Assembly (NCBI GenBank): GCA_963778385.1
Contig: CAVZUA010000016.1
Coordinates: forward strand, 124,001 to 188,000
Source of the DNA: DATARH01 sp963778385
GTDB lineage: Bacteria > Pseudomonadota > Alphaproteobacteria > ATCC43930 > CGMCC-115725
DNA: 64,000 nucleotides
Reading direction: 5' to 3'
The position numbers and the translations under genes were made by a program. Shown piece by piece: positions 43,880 through 52,864 of this stretch. A model generated the notes under the pieces. The model saw nothing but the letters and a program-made list of their open reading frames with translations, made no database searches and had not been told where the DNA came from. Positions within the stretch are counted from its first letter, which is position 1. The number at the start of each line of letters is the position of its first letter.

Positions 43880-45468
43880 TGCCGACGTCGGGCCAACAGC
43901 GGGACACGAGCCGCGACGGATTGCGCAACAAGGTCGAGGCCGCGCTGCTCTCCGGCTTCCCGCCATTTTGGACGTTCGTTAACAAGACACCGTGGTTGGC
44001 CCGTATCGTCAACCGACTGATCGTCAACAATGCCGTGCTGAAGGCGCCCCGCCGGCCTTTGGCGCTGAGCACGCAGGCGCCGTATACGAATTGGGCGACG
44101 CTGACCGACAGGACCTGGTTCAGCCGCTATCTGCCGCCTGCGCCGCAGGACCAGCTGCCGCCGGTGGCGGAGGTGGCCAGCCTGTTCAAGCTACGCCCGG
44201 ACCGTCAGCCGGTGCTCTCCGACCGCTCCACCCTGCTGTTCCCGAGTTTCGCGCAGTGGTTCACGGACGGGTTTCTGATGACGGGCTGGGACCGCCGGCG
44301 CACCCGCACTAACCATCAGATCGACCTGTCCCAGCTCTACGGGCTGGATTCGACGGTCACCGCGGCGCTGCGACGGCGCAGCGAGCTGCCGGGCGAGAAG
44401 GGTAAGCTCAAGGCCGTCACCTCGGACAAGGGCGAGTGGGCGCCACCGCTCTACGATGGTGCCGGCGTGCGGGATCCGACATTCGTACTCGTGCCGGAGC
44501 CGACGCACCTGCCCGGCGATTGGCCGATCGAAAAACGCGCGGCACTGTTCGCGTTCGGGGGAGAGCGCGCCAATTCCACGGCATTTACCGCGGCCATCAG
44601 CACGCTGTTCCTGCGCGAGCACAACCGCCTGTGCACCATGCTCGAACGGGCCAATCCCGGCTGGGACGACGAGCGCGTGTTCCAGACTGCGCGTAACATC
44701 AACATCGTCCTGCTCATCAAGTTGGTCGTCGAGGAATACATCAACCACATCTCGCCCTACTGGATGAGGCTGCTGGCCGACCCGACGCCCGCTTACGCGG
44801 CGAGCTGGAACCGGGAGAACTGGATACCGGTCGAGTTTAATCTGCTCTACCGCTGGCACAGCCTCGTGCCGACAAGTGCTACCTGGGGCGGGGCGTCCGT
44901 CGACCTGGCTGGGTTGCGCTTCGACAATCGGATGCTTCTGCGGGATGGGTTGGTCACGGCCCTTGCGGGAGCCAGCCAAACCCGTGCGTGGCGGATCGGA
45001 TTGTTCAACACGGCGCCAATGCTGGACCTGGTGGAGGCGGCGTCAATCCAGCAGGGTCGGGACAACCGCCTGGCCCGCTACAACGACTATCGGGCATTAA
45101 TGAAGTATCCGAAAGTGAACCGGTTTGAGCAGATCAACGGCGATCCGCTGGTGGTGAGCGAGCTTCGCCGTGTCTATTCCGACGTGGACCGGATCGAATA
45201 TTTCGTCGGGCTATTTGCCGAGGAGTTGCCGCCGCGCTCGGCTGTGCCGCCGTTGATTGGTCGGATGGTCGCGGCAGACGCGTTCTCCCACGCGCTGACC
45301 AACCCTCTGCTTTCCCCGCACGTTTATCATGCGGGGACGTTCACGACCGGCGGCATGGAAGTGATCGAGAAAACCGCCACGCTCGCCGATCTCTTGGCAC
45401 GCAACGACATGGTGCCCGCTGGAACGCGCATTTCCATGGAGGCCGACGGCTATCGATCGGTGGCGTAG
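43879..45468 (+). CDS. cyclooxygenase-like haem dioxygenase (animal haem peroxidase superfamily)
   Basis: The product has 529 residues and aligns by eye along most of prostaglandin H synthase. Matches include QIDLSQLYGLDST, LFLREHNRLCTML, PGWDDERVFQTARNINIVLL, the haem-proximal block EFNLLYRWHSLVP (Tyr324 and His327 match catalytic Tyr385 and proximal His388), and DAFSHALTNPLLSPHVY (Ser470 matches Ser530). The distal region is FAQWFTDGF, so Gln203 is kept but distal His207 is Asp130, which should weaken peroxidase action. It likely dioxygenates a fatty acid to a hydroperoxide for the coupled P450. It has no signal peptide. The start overlaps the P450 stop. Confidence 0.88.
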   Translation: MPTSGQQRDTSRDGLRNKVEAALLSGFPPFWTFVNKTPWLARIVNRLIVNNAVLKAPRRPLALSTQAPYTNWATLTDRTWFSRYLPPAPQDQLPPVAEVASLFKLRPDRQPVLSDRSTLLFPSFAQWFTDGFLMTGWDRRRTRTNHQIDLSQLYGLDSTVTAALRRRSELPGEKGKLKAVTSDKGEWAPPLYDGAGVRDPTFVLVPEPTHLPGDWPIEKRAALFAFGGERANSTAFTAAISTLFLREHNRLCTMLERANPGWDDERVFQTARNINIVLLIKLVVEEYINHISPYWMRLLADPTPAYAASWNRENWIPVEFNLLYRWHSLVPTSATWGGASVDLAGLRFDNRMLLRDGLVTALAGASQTRAWRIGLFNTAPMLDLVEAASIQQGRDNRLARYNDYRALMKYPKVNRFEQINGDPLVVSELRRVYSDVDRIEYFVGLFAEELPPRSAVPPLIGRMVAADAFSHALTNPLLSPHVYHAGTFTTGGMEVIEKTATLADLLARNDMVPAGTRISMEADGYRSVA

Positions 45469-45525
45469 GCGTTGCGGCCTTCGTTGTGTCCGCTATCCGG
45501 ACCGATTGAAGCATCGTCGGGTAGC

Positions 45526-45540
45526 GTCCTAAATTAGGAC
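45526..45540. promoter_or_regulatory. 15-base palindrome between convergent genes
   Basis: GTCCTAA and TTAGGAC flank a central A (45526-45540). The site lies between the stops of the dioxygenase and the PBP gene. It may be a small bidirectional hairpin or a regulator site; no T-run supports a terminator. Confidence 0.45.
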
Positions 45541-45579
45541 AGTACCCGATCGCCGCGAGCCCGGTTGCGGCGTGGTGGG

Positions 45580-48500
45580 TTACGACGGCGCGCCCTTTTC
45601 CAGGCCTCTCGCCTGCGCCGCGGGTGGCGCCGCGAGCAGCGGCTGCAACTCCGGCTGCAGGACCTTGAGCAGCTGCACGGCCAGCGCGCTGCTGAATGAG
45701 AACCGCGCCGCATCCGGGCCGGGCACATAGGCCGTGACGGTGCCGAAAAAGCGATCGCCGAGGAAGAAGACAAAGGTCGCGGTGCGATCGACCGCGCGCG
45801 ACGAGATCATGCTGCCGCCCGCGCCAAAACGCTCGAACCGGTTGTCGCCCGTCCCGGTCTTGCCGCCGACGACCAGCGGCGTGCCATCGACGACATAGGC
45901 CCCGTGCAGCCGCGCCGCGGTGCCTTGGTCGACGACGCCGGTCAGCACGCGCCGCAGGATATGCGCGACTTCCGGTGCCATGACGCGTTGCGGCTCGCTG
46001 CCGCGCACCAGCGTCGTCTCATAAGGCGTGCCCTCGGCAAAGCGCAGCCGCTCGATCGAGCCGATCGGCAGCCGAACGCCGTCATTGAGGATGATGCCCA
46101 TCAGCTCGGCCAGCGCGTCGGGCCGGTCGCCCGAGGCACCGATCACCGTGCCGAGCGAGGGCACCAGATGCGCGAACGGGTATCCCATCTGCCGCCAATT
46201 ATCGAGGATGTGACCGAAGGCGTCCTGCTCGAGCAGGATTTTGATGCGCTCGTCCTGCTTGTAGACGCTGCCCTTGAACAGCCAGGAATAGACGTCCTGG
46301 CGGACGTCCCCGCTGGCGTCGAGGACCTCCTTCCAGGAGGCGTTCGGGTGCTCCTGGAGATAGGTCGCGAGCCACAATTCGAGCGGATGGACACCGGCGA
46401 CATAGCCGCGGTCCTTGAGCGACAGGCGATACGACGAATATGTCGTGTAGTCGTGCCACATCTCGTCTTCGTTCACCCCGGCCTGCGGCAGGATGCCGAG
46501 GAGGAAGTCGCGGAACGGCGCGAACCGCGCATCGGGATACATCGACAGATAGATGGTCGCGAGACGGCGCGGGTCGGGCCGTGTGTGGCGCACCATCACA
46601 TCGACCATCTGTTCCGGCTTCAGCCCCCGGAAGTCCTTGTAATAGCGGTAGAGGAAGCGTCGGCCGTCGGCGTCGGCAAAGCGCTGCAGGTAGACTTCGC
46701 GGTTGGGGTCGTTGGCGTTGCTCAATAAATGCGACAGCTCGACGCCGTCTTGCGCGTCGTAATAGGTCACGATGTCGTGCATCAGCCGGATGAAGGCGAG
46801 GTTGACCGAATGTTCGAAGGCGTCAGACAGCGTCGGCTCGCCGCTGTTTTCGCTGCTTTCGAAATTGCCGAAGCTTTGCGTGCCGCCGCCGGTGAAGAAG
46901 GTGCCGGGCGCGCCGGAGTAGCGCCGCTGCATCGCCGCTTCGAGCATCGTCTCCAGGCCGCGATCGCCACTGCGCGCGAGATACCCCGCCGCCCAGCCGG
47001 TCAGCGGATCCTGTGCCGCCGCGGCGATGCGCAACAGGTCGCGCGACGGCTTGGCGCGGAAGCGCTGGTGCAGGTCGCGGATGATGTCGAGATAGGTCGC
47101 CAGGGTGCGCAGCTTGGCGGTCGAGCCGAGCATCAGCTTGCCGCCCGAATTGATGTCGAACGGCTTGTTGAGGCTGTCGGCGCGGACACGGAGGAAATTG
47201 CCGGTCGCGCCGCGCTCGTAGAGCACAAAGCTGTAGGTGACTTTGCTCGGGTCTCCGCCGCCCAGCAGCTGCTTGCCGACCATCCCCGCCGAACGCACAT
47301 ACGCCGGGTCGGAGAGGCGCTGCAATACCGCCATGACGCGCGCCTGCGCCGCCGGGTCGATCGTCGTCTCGGCGGTCAGGTCGAGCCGGTCGAGGCTGTA
47401 GAGGTCGGGCAGCTTGAGCAGCGACACGAGCTTGTTGCGGGTGTCTTCGGTTGCCTTCTCGCGCCCCGCCTTCACGGCCGTCACCGGCGGGGGCTCGGTG
47501 CGGAATTGCGGCCGCGCCGCGAGCGCCGCGTCGCGCAACCGGTCGTCGATGACCCCGGCCTCGGTCAGGCCGCGAAGGTATCTTTCTGTCAGCGCCGAGA
47601 GTGCGTCGCGGTCGGCGAGCAGGTAGTAGCTCGGCCGCCGCTCCGACAGGATGAGGCTCAGCACCTCGCGGTAGACCAGCCCTTTGCGCGCCCATTCGGC
47701 GGCGTCGCGCGGCGTGTGGGTGAGGATTTGTGCCGCCTGCTGATAGTCGGTGCCGTACCAGACCCACAGGGCTTCCGGCACGCCGATCACCTCGCCGTAG
47801 CCGGGCAGCGAGGCGAGCGGCGTCGAGTTGAGGTAGGTCGCGACCACTTCTTCGCGCCGCGCCATTGTGTCGGGGCCGCGCATATAGATGCGCGCGGAGG
47901 CGGTCAGCATCTGCCGCATCTTTTCCCCGACGCCGCCGGTCAGGCCGTTGGGCGAATGGCGGAACTTCTCGATCTGGGTCGCCAGCGTGCTGCCGCCGCC
48001 ATAGCTCAGATGCGGCACCACCACCCGCGCCACGCGGCCGACCACGGCCAGCCCGAACCGCTTCCAGTCGACCGCGGCGTTGTGCTCGGGATACTGCTGG
48101 TCGAAAAGATAGCGGTCTTCGATGAATAGCAAGCTGTTGGTCACCAGGGGCGGAATGCTGGCGTAGTCGCGATAGGCCTTTTCCGGAAAGCGGGCGCGAT
48201 AGACCTCGTCGCCGCTGCGATCGTAGATCCGCAGCCCGGCGCGGTCTTTCTCGTGGTAGATCGGAAAGCCGCCCCAGTTGATGAAGCGCATGAGGCCAGG
48301 GGACCAGTTCGCCTGGCGATCGACCACGTAGCCATGCGCGGTCAGGTCGGAAATGTATTGCGGCAACGCGGTATAGCCAAACCGCTGATCGTAGGGGCCG
48401 CCCTTGGGAAAATGGATCGCCTGGCTCGGCCCCTGCCCGACTGCGACCGACATCTTGCTGTCCAGCCGGGTGAAGTAATCGGCCTCGAGGCGCGACGTGC

Positions 48501-48687
48501 GCATTTCGTAGAGCGCGCCCCAGCCGATCAGGTAGATCACCCCGGCCAGCGTGCCCCAACGCAACACCGTGATGGCGCGAAGCACCGGCAGGTGCCAATG
48601 CTCCTCTCGGCGCCACCCGCGAGAGCGTGGGAGGTGCGGCGGATGGAAACGCGCGAGATGTGCCCGAACGGTATCGACGAGGGCCAT
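45580..48687 (-). CDS. class A penicillin-binding protein (glycosyltransferase/transpeptidase)
   Basis: The product has 1035 residues. One membrane helix lies at about 40-60. The GT51 domain shows LLFIEDRYLFDQ (catalytic Glu190) and YGGGSTLATQIEKFRHSP. The transpeptidase domain has SxxK in LGSTAKLRTL (about residue 520), SVN in EHSVNLAF (about 627) and GGKTGTGDN (about 940). It polymerises and crosslinks peptidoglycan in the periplasm. It is longer than typical PBP1 proteins because of about 150 extra residues inside the transpeptidase region. ATG 48687 is used; the longer frame upstream has no better site. It leads a cell-wall turnover cluster. Confidence 0.9.
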   Translation of the reverse strand: MALVDTVRAHLARFHPPHLPRSRGWRREEHWHLPVLRAITVLRWGTLAGVIYLIGWGALYEMRTSRLEADYFTRLDSKMSVAVGQGPSQAIHFPKGGPYDQRFGYTALPQYISDLTAHGYVVDRQANWSPGLMRFINWGGFPIYHEKDRAGLRIYDRSGDEVYRARFPEKAYRDYASIPPLVTNSLLFIEDRYLFDQQYPEHNAAVDWKRFGLAVVGRVARVVVPHLSYGGGSTLATQIEKFRHSPNGLTGGVGEKMRQMLTASARIYMRGPDTMARREEVVATYLNSTPLASLPGYGEVIGVPEALWVWYGTDYQQAAQILTHTPRDAAEWARKGLVYREVLSLILSERRPSYYLLADRDALSALTERYLRGLTEAGVIDDRLRDAALAARPQFRTEPPPVTAVKAGREKATEDTRNKLVSLLKLPDLYSLDRLDLTAETTIDPAAQARVMAVLQRLSDPAYVRSAGMVGKQLLGGGDPSKVTYSFVLYERGATGNFLRVRADSLNKPFDINSGGKLMLGSTAKLRTLATYLDIIRDLHQRFRAKPSRDLLRIAAAAQDPLTGWAAGYLARSGDRGLETMLEAAMQRRYSGAPGTFFTGGGTQSFGNFESSENSGEPTLSDAFEHSVNLAFIRLMHDIVTYYDAQDGVELSHLLSNANDPNREVYLQRFADADGRRFLYRYYKDFRGLKPEQMVDVMVRHTRPDPRRLATIYLSMYPDARFAPFRDFLLGILPQAGVNEDEMWHDYTTYSSYRLSLKDRGYVAGVHPLELWLATYLQEHPNASWKEVLDASGDVRQDVYSWLFKGSVYKQDERIKILLEQDAFGHILDNWRQMGYPFAHLVPSLGTVIGASGDRPDALAELMGIILNDGVRLPIGSIERLRFAEGTPYETTLVRGSEPQRVMAPEVAHILRRVLTGVVDQGTAARLHGAYVVDGTPLVVGGKTGTGDNRFERFGAGGSMISSRAVDRTATFVFFLGDRFFGTVTAYVPGPDAARFSFSSALAVQLLKVLQPELQPLLAAPPAAQARGLEKGAPS

Positions 48688-48936
48688 GGCTGTGCAGTCC
48701 TTACCGGGTCCCCCGGGAGCGGTGCGGAGAGACAAATCGACCGAGGCGATGGGGAACGTGTGCCTCGCGGCAAGAAACGCTCGCGAAGAGCGGAGCGATC
48801 CCGGAAAGGTTGATGAATATTTACGGTTGTCGCTGCGGTTTTATTCCAACGTCTGTATTCGTTCGTGGCGATCGATATTAAAGCGCGAAATTCTTTATTT
48901 TATTGTACCGGTGCGACAGCCCCGCGAATCCGATCA

Positions 48937-49758
48937 TCAAGTTCGCAGCGCGACACAGGCTCCGCCCTTTGTCAGGATCGCCTGGCAGAGCCGGTCGGCC
49001 TCGACACGTGTTGCGGCCGGCAGCAGCACCCGATAGTAAGGACGGGTTCCTCGGCTGCGGAGCACGCGGCCGAGGATCATCGGCTGCTTGTCCGCGAGCA
49101 GCGCGGAGAAGCGCTGCTGCGTCCGGGAGAACGAGGCGAGGGCGATTGCCTTCGAGAAATTGCCCGATAGCTGCACGCCCCACGGTGCGAGCGGCGCGCT
49201 CTCGGGATGATCCTCGCTGCGCAGCGAGGCCGTAACGTCGACGCAGGAACTTGTGTCGGCCGGCTCGGCGGCCGTCCCCTGCCGCCGGTAGGCCGCCCAG
49301 TCCTCGACGGTATGGCCGGTGATCGTGAAGACATAGTTTCGCGTTTCCACCGGCAGGGTCCCCGAGCCGGCGAGCCAGTCAGCGACGCGGTTCGCGCCGG
49401 CGTTATAGGCGGCGGCCGCGAGGCCGATATTGCCGAACTGGTGCCGCAGGTCGACCAGCAGTCGCGCCGCCTTGGGGATCGCCTGTTCGGGGTCGAAAGG
49501 ATCGGCGAGGCCGCGTTCGGCCGCGGTGCCAGGCATGAATTGCGCGATCCCCTGAGCACCCTTGGGGCTGATCACGTCGGCGCGGAAGCGGCTTTCCGTC
49601 CAAACCAGGCGCGTCAGCAGCGCGACCGGGAGACCGGTGGCGCGCGCCGCCGTCTCGACAATCCGACACGCGTCGTCGACGACGCCCCCGGGCGCGGCCA
49701 GGGCCGCCGTCCCCAGGTGCAGCAGCAGCAATCCGATGACGAGCGCAACGGACCGCAT
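48937..49758 (-). CDS. lytic transglycosylase (SLT domain) with SPOR domain
   Basis: The product has 273 residues. A signal peptide (MRSVALVIGLLLLHLGTAAL) is followed by an SLT/GH23 domain with catalytic Glu55 in WTESRFRADVISPKGAQGIA and the AYNAG motif. A C-terminal SPOR-like region (about 195-273, WGVQLSGNFSKAIAL, YYRVLLPAATRVEADRLCQA) binds denuded glycan strands. It cleaves peptidoglycan to 1,6-anhydroMurNAc products. Its ATG overlaps the NagA stop (TGATG), so it is translated with the amino-sugar genes. Confidence 0.9.
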   Translation of the reverse strand: MRSVALVIGLLLLHLGTAALAAPGGVVDDACRIVETAARATGLPVALLTRLVWTESRFRADVISPKGAQGIAQFMPGTAAERGLADPFDPEQAIPKAARLLVDLRHQFGNIGLAAAAYNAGANRVADWLAGSGTLPVETRNYVFTITGHTVEDWAAYRRQGTAAEPADTSSCVDVTASLRSEDHPESAPLAPWGVQLSGNFSKAIALASFSRTQQRFSALLADKQPMILGRVLRSRGTRPYYRVLLPAATRVEADRLCQAILTKGGACVALRT

Positions 49759-50906
49759 CACCACGCGTGGAGCCCGCCCTCTCCGGCCACCCAGGTGCCG
49801 AGCACTTGCACGGCGTCGGGGTCGAGCGCGACCAGATCGGCGCGGTAGCCCGGTTTTAGCCGGCCGAGCCGATTGTCCAGGCCAAGGGCAGCGGCTGGGG
49901 TTGTTGAGGCCAGACGCAGCGCTTCGGTCAGCGGCAGATCGAGCAATCTCACGCAATGCCGCACCGCGCTCGCCATATCGAGCGCCGAACCGGCGAGCCG
50001 CCCTTCGGCATTGGTCAGCCGGCCGTCCCGAAGCCCGATCGATTGCCCTTGCAGGGTGAATTCCTTTCCGATGCCGCCGACCGGCGGCATCGCGTCGGTC
50101 ACCAGCACCGCCTGGCCGCGCCCGCGCAGCGCAAGTCGCAGCATCGATGGCGCGACGTGGATGCCGTCGACGATCAGCCCATACCAGATGCCCGGCATTT
50201 CGAGCGCGGCGGCGACCGGCCCCGGCTCGCGCGCCGTCAGTGGTGGCATGGCATTGAAAAGATGCGTAAAACCGCCAAGACCCTCGGCCAGCGCCGCTTT
50301 CGTCTCTTCGTAGGTCGCGATCGAATGGCCGAGCGCGACCTGCACCCCCGCTCTTCTCAGCGCCGCGATAAACCCAGCCGGCACGCGCTCCGGCGCCAAG
50401 GTAACCAGGGTGGCGCCGGAAAACGGTGCGGATAAGAAGGCGATGTCGTCCTCGTCCGGCGTTCGCATCAGCGCGGGATCATGGATCCCGGCTCGCTCCG
50501 GTGACAGGAACGGCCCCTCAAAATGAATGCCGAGCACCTCGGGGCAATCGCTCATGGCGGTTGCGATGGCCTGCCGCGCCGCATGCATGGTCTTGCGCGT
50601 ATCCGTAATCAGTGTCGGCAGCATCGCAGTGGTGCCAAAGCGGCGATGTGCCGTGGCGATCGCGGCAATGCCCTCGGGCGTCGGCACATCGTTGAACAGC
50701 ACGTCACCGCCGCCATTGACCTGCAGATCGATAAAGCCGGGCGCCAGCCATGCGCCCGTCGGCAGCCGCGTCAACGGAAGCCCGGACGGGAGCTCCGACC
50801 GCGCCACGACCGCGCGAATTCGTGTGTCGGCAATCACCACAGCGGCGTCGCGGTGCAACGCGACGCCGTCGAACATCATATCGGCGGCGAGTGCGGAGTC
50901 GCTCAT
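49758..50906 (-). CDS. nagA: N-acetylglucosamine-6-phosphate deacetylase
   Basis: The product has 382 residues of the amidohydrolase superfamily. Motifs are APGFIDLQVNGGG, the metal-ligand Glu in GIHFEGPFLSPERAG, His in VALGHSIATYEE and FTHLFNAMPPL, and the catalytic Asp in LVTDAMPPVGG. It removes acetate from GlcNAc-6-phosphate in the cytoplasm, feeding amino-sugar recycling. It overlaps the SIS gene upstream (ATGA) and the lytic transglycosylase downstream (TGATG), giving a tight operon. Confidence 0.93.
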   Translation of the reverse strand: MSDSALAADMMFDGVALHRDAAVVIADTRIRAVVARSELPSGLPLTRLPTGAWLAPGFIDLQVNGGGDVLFNDVPTPEGIAAIATAHRRFGTTAMLPTLITDTRKTMHAARQAIATAMSDCPEVLGIHFEGPFLSPERAGIHDPALMRTPDEDDIAFLSAPFSGATLVTLAPERVPAGFIAALRRAGVQVALGHSIATYEETKAALAEGLGGFTHLFNAMPPLTAREPGPVAAALEMPGIWYGLIVDGIHVAPSMLRLALRGRGQAVLVTDAMPPVGGIGKEFTLQGQSIGLRDGRLTNAEGRLAGSALDMASAVRHCVRLLDLPLTEALRLASTTPAAALGLDNRLGRLKPGYRADLVALDPDAVQVLGTWVAGEGGLHAW

Positions 50907-51922
50907 CGCGTGCGCGTCACTTTGCTCAGGTGTCGCGGGTGGTCGGGGTCGATCCCGCGAGCGGCGGCGAGGCGCAGCGCCATCCCGTAGAAACTCTGGA
51001 TCAGACACAGCGCATCGGTGTCCGGGTGGTCCAGCGGCAGCGTCGGGAGGTCGGCGGCGTTGCCGCCTGCCGGGTCGGCGCAAAGCAGGCGCGCGCCCTT
51101 GCCGCGCAGCGCGTCAGCCAGGTCGCGCAGGCCGCTCGCGGTGGCGTCGGATGCGACGAACATCAGCAGCGGGTAATCCGCGCCGACCAGGGCGACCGGT
51201 CCGTGGAGAAACTCCGCGCCACTGAACGCCTCGGCATGCAGGTTGGCGATCTCCTTCAGCTTGAGCGCCGCTTCGCGGGCAATCGCCAGAGTCGGGCCGC
51301 GCCCGATGACGACCAGGCTTGCCGCCTTCGCGAGCGTCAGGGCCGATGCTTCCCAATCGAGCCGCGCGGCGGCGGCCAGTCGTTCGGGCAGTCGCCTCAG
51401 CGCGGCATGCATCGCGGCATCCTCGGACCATTGCGCGACGAGGTGCAACAGCGCCGACAACGTCGCGACAAAGCTTTTGGTGGCCGCGACGGCGCGCTCC
51501 GGTCCGGCACCGATCGGCAGCACGATATCGCACGCCGCCGCGAGTGGACTGTCGGAGTCGTTGACCAGCGCAGCAGTCACGGCCCCGGTGCGCCTTGCCG
51601 ACAAGGCGGTCTCGATAAGATCGTGGCTGCGGCCCGATTGCGAAATCGCCAGGAAGAACTGATCGCTGAGGAGCAGGTCGCGGCGATAGGTGCTGGCGAT
51701 CACCGGCGCGGCCGCGGCGACCGGGATCCCGAGATGGCGCTCGATCAAATGCTTGGCGAAGGTCGCGGCGTGCGCCGAGCTGCCCCGTGCGCAGGTCACG
51801 ACGACCGAAGGCGGCTGCCTCGACAGGCGGTCGATAAGCCGGTGCAGCGGCGCCGCGAGCGCCTCTTCCTGTCGGGCGACGGCTTGCGGCGCCTCGCGCC
51901 ATTCGGCGGCGGCGAGGCTCAT
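50903..51922 (-). CDS. SIS-domain sugar isomerase, NagB-II-like glucosamine-6-phosphate deaminase
   Basis: The product has 339 residues with two SIS domains and no glutaminase domain. Motifs are VVVTCARGSSAHAA, LFLAISQSGRSHDLIE-type SQSG, and in the second domain VVIGRGPTLAIAREAALKLK and EAFSGAEFLHGPVALV, as in the isomerase half of GlmS. Such proteins replace NagB and convert glucosamine-6-phosphate to fructose-6-phosphate and ammonia. Position between nagA and a GlcNAc kinase agrees. Both ends overlap neighbours by ATGA. Confidence 0.88.
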   Translation of the reverse strand: MSLAAAEWREAPQAVARQEEALAAPLHRLIDRLSRQPPSVVVTCARGSSAHAATFAKHLIERHLGIPVAAAAPVIASTYRRDLLLSDQFFLAISQSGRSHDLIETALSARRTGAVTAALVNDSDSPLAAACDIVLPIGAGPERAVAATKSFVATLSALLHLVAQWSEDAAMHAALRRLPERLAAAARLDWEASALTLAKAASLVVIGRGPTLAIAREAALKLKEIANLHAEAFSGAEFLHGPVALVGADYPLLMFVASDATASGLRDLADALRGKGARLLCADPAGGNAADLPTLPLDHPDTDALCLIQSFYGMALRLAAARGIDPDHPRHLSKVTRTR

Positions 51923-52812
51923 TGCGCCGCGTTCCGCGTGACCGCGGCGTCACCCGCAAGGCGCAAGGCACCGGCCAGGGCGTCACCTTGCGGCGCTGCC
52001 AAACGTGGCCGTGTTGCCGCCGAAAGATACGGCTCGAGTGCCGCGGCGAGCCCGCCGACCAGCGCGATGCGCCGTGCGCCGATCTGATCCAGACGCTCGA
52101 CCAATGAATCGATATGCTGGGCCGCCAGCTGCGCCAGCTCTATCCCCGCGGCATCGCCTGCCCCAGCCTCATCGATCACCAGCGGCGCGATCTCGCCATA
52201 GTCGCGCGGCGCCGCAGTCGCGCTCCAGCGGACGACGGCATGCGCATCCCGGTCGAACCGCGCAAAGACGCGGTCGAGCAGCGGTGTCCATTCGATCCGC
52301 CCGTCATGTGCCCAAAGCGCCCGGCGAATGGCCTCGCGGCCGAGCCAGGCGCCACTGCCCTCGTCCGAAACCGCCAATCCCCAGCCGCCGACGCGATGGG
52401 GCTGGCCGGCGACGCTGCCCCAACCGATGCTGCCGGTGCCGATGATGACGACGCCGCCGTCACGGCCGCCATGCGCGCCGACGCAGGCGGCTTCGGCGTC
52501 GGTGGTGACGATCGTGCGCGCGAAGGGCAGCGCGTAGCGGCGCGCTGCATCGAGTTGGTCCGGCTCGCTCGCGCCGGCGAGCGCCAGACAGGCCGTCGTT
52601 TGGCCCAGCGCGGCATGCGGCAGGCCGGCGGCGGCCAGACATTGCCCGGCGGCATCGAGCACGGCGGCGAACGCCTCGACAAAGCCTTGCCGCAGATTGG
52701 CCGGACCAGCGGTCCCTTCGCCGAGCATCTGCCCCGAGCGCCACGCCAAGCGGGCGCGGCAGCGCGTCCCGCCGCCGTCGACACCGAGGAGAAATTCGTC
52801 GTTTCCCGTCAT
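51919..52812 (-). CDS. N-acetylglucosamine kinase, BadF/BcrA ATPase family
   Basis: The product has 297 residues of the actin-like ATPase superfamily. The phosphate-1 motif is LLGVDGGGTRCRARL, the adenosine region shows VVIIGTGSIGWG and GGWGLAVSDEGSGAWLGREA, and phosphate-2 is TDAEAACVGAHGG. It phosphorylates GlcNAc (or a related amino sugar) at O6 to feed NagA. It is the first gene of the minus-strand operon; the divergent MurQ starts 52 bases away, so both promoters lie in that short gap. Confidence 0.88.
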   Translation of the reverse strand: MTGNDEFLLGVDGGGTRCRARLAWRSGQMLGEGTAGPANLRQGFVEAFAAVLDAAGQCLAAAGLPHAALGQTTACLALAGASEPDQLDAARRYALPFARTIVTTDAEAACVGAHGGRDGGVVIIGTGSIGWGSVAGQPHRVGGWGLAVSDEGSGAWLGREAIRRALWAHDGRIEWTPLLDRVFARFDRDAHAVVRWSATAAPRDYGEIAPLVIDEAGAGDAAGIELAQLAAQHIDSLVERLDQIGARRIALVGGLAAALEPYLSAATRPRLAAPQGDALAGALRLAGDAAVTRNAAQ

Positions 52813-52864
52813 TGTTTCTTCAACACCGCCCGAGCCGAAAACGCGCCCCGCGCGTTTAGAGCGC

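Noticed and set aside
46729..48129. 466-residue plus frame inside the PBP gene, and a 597-residue alternative minus frame
   Set aside because: Both are compositional shadows of the PBP, which has all GT51 and transpeptidase motifs.
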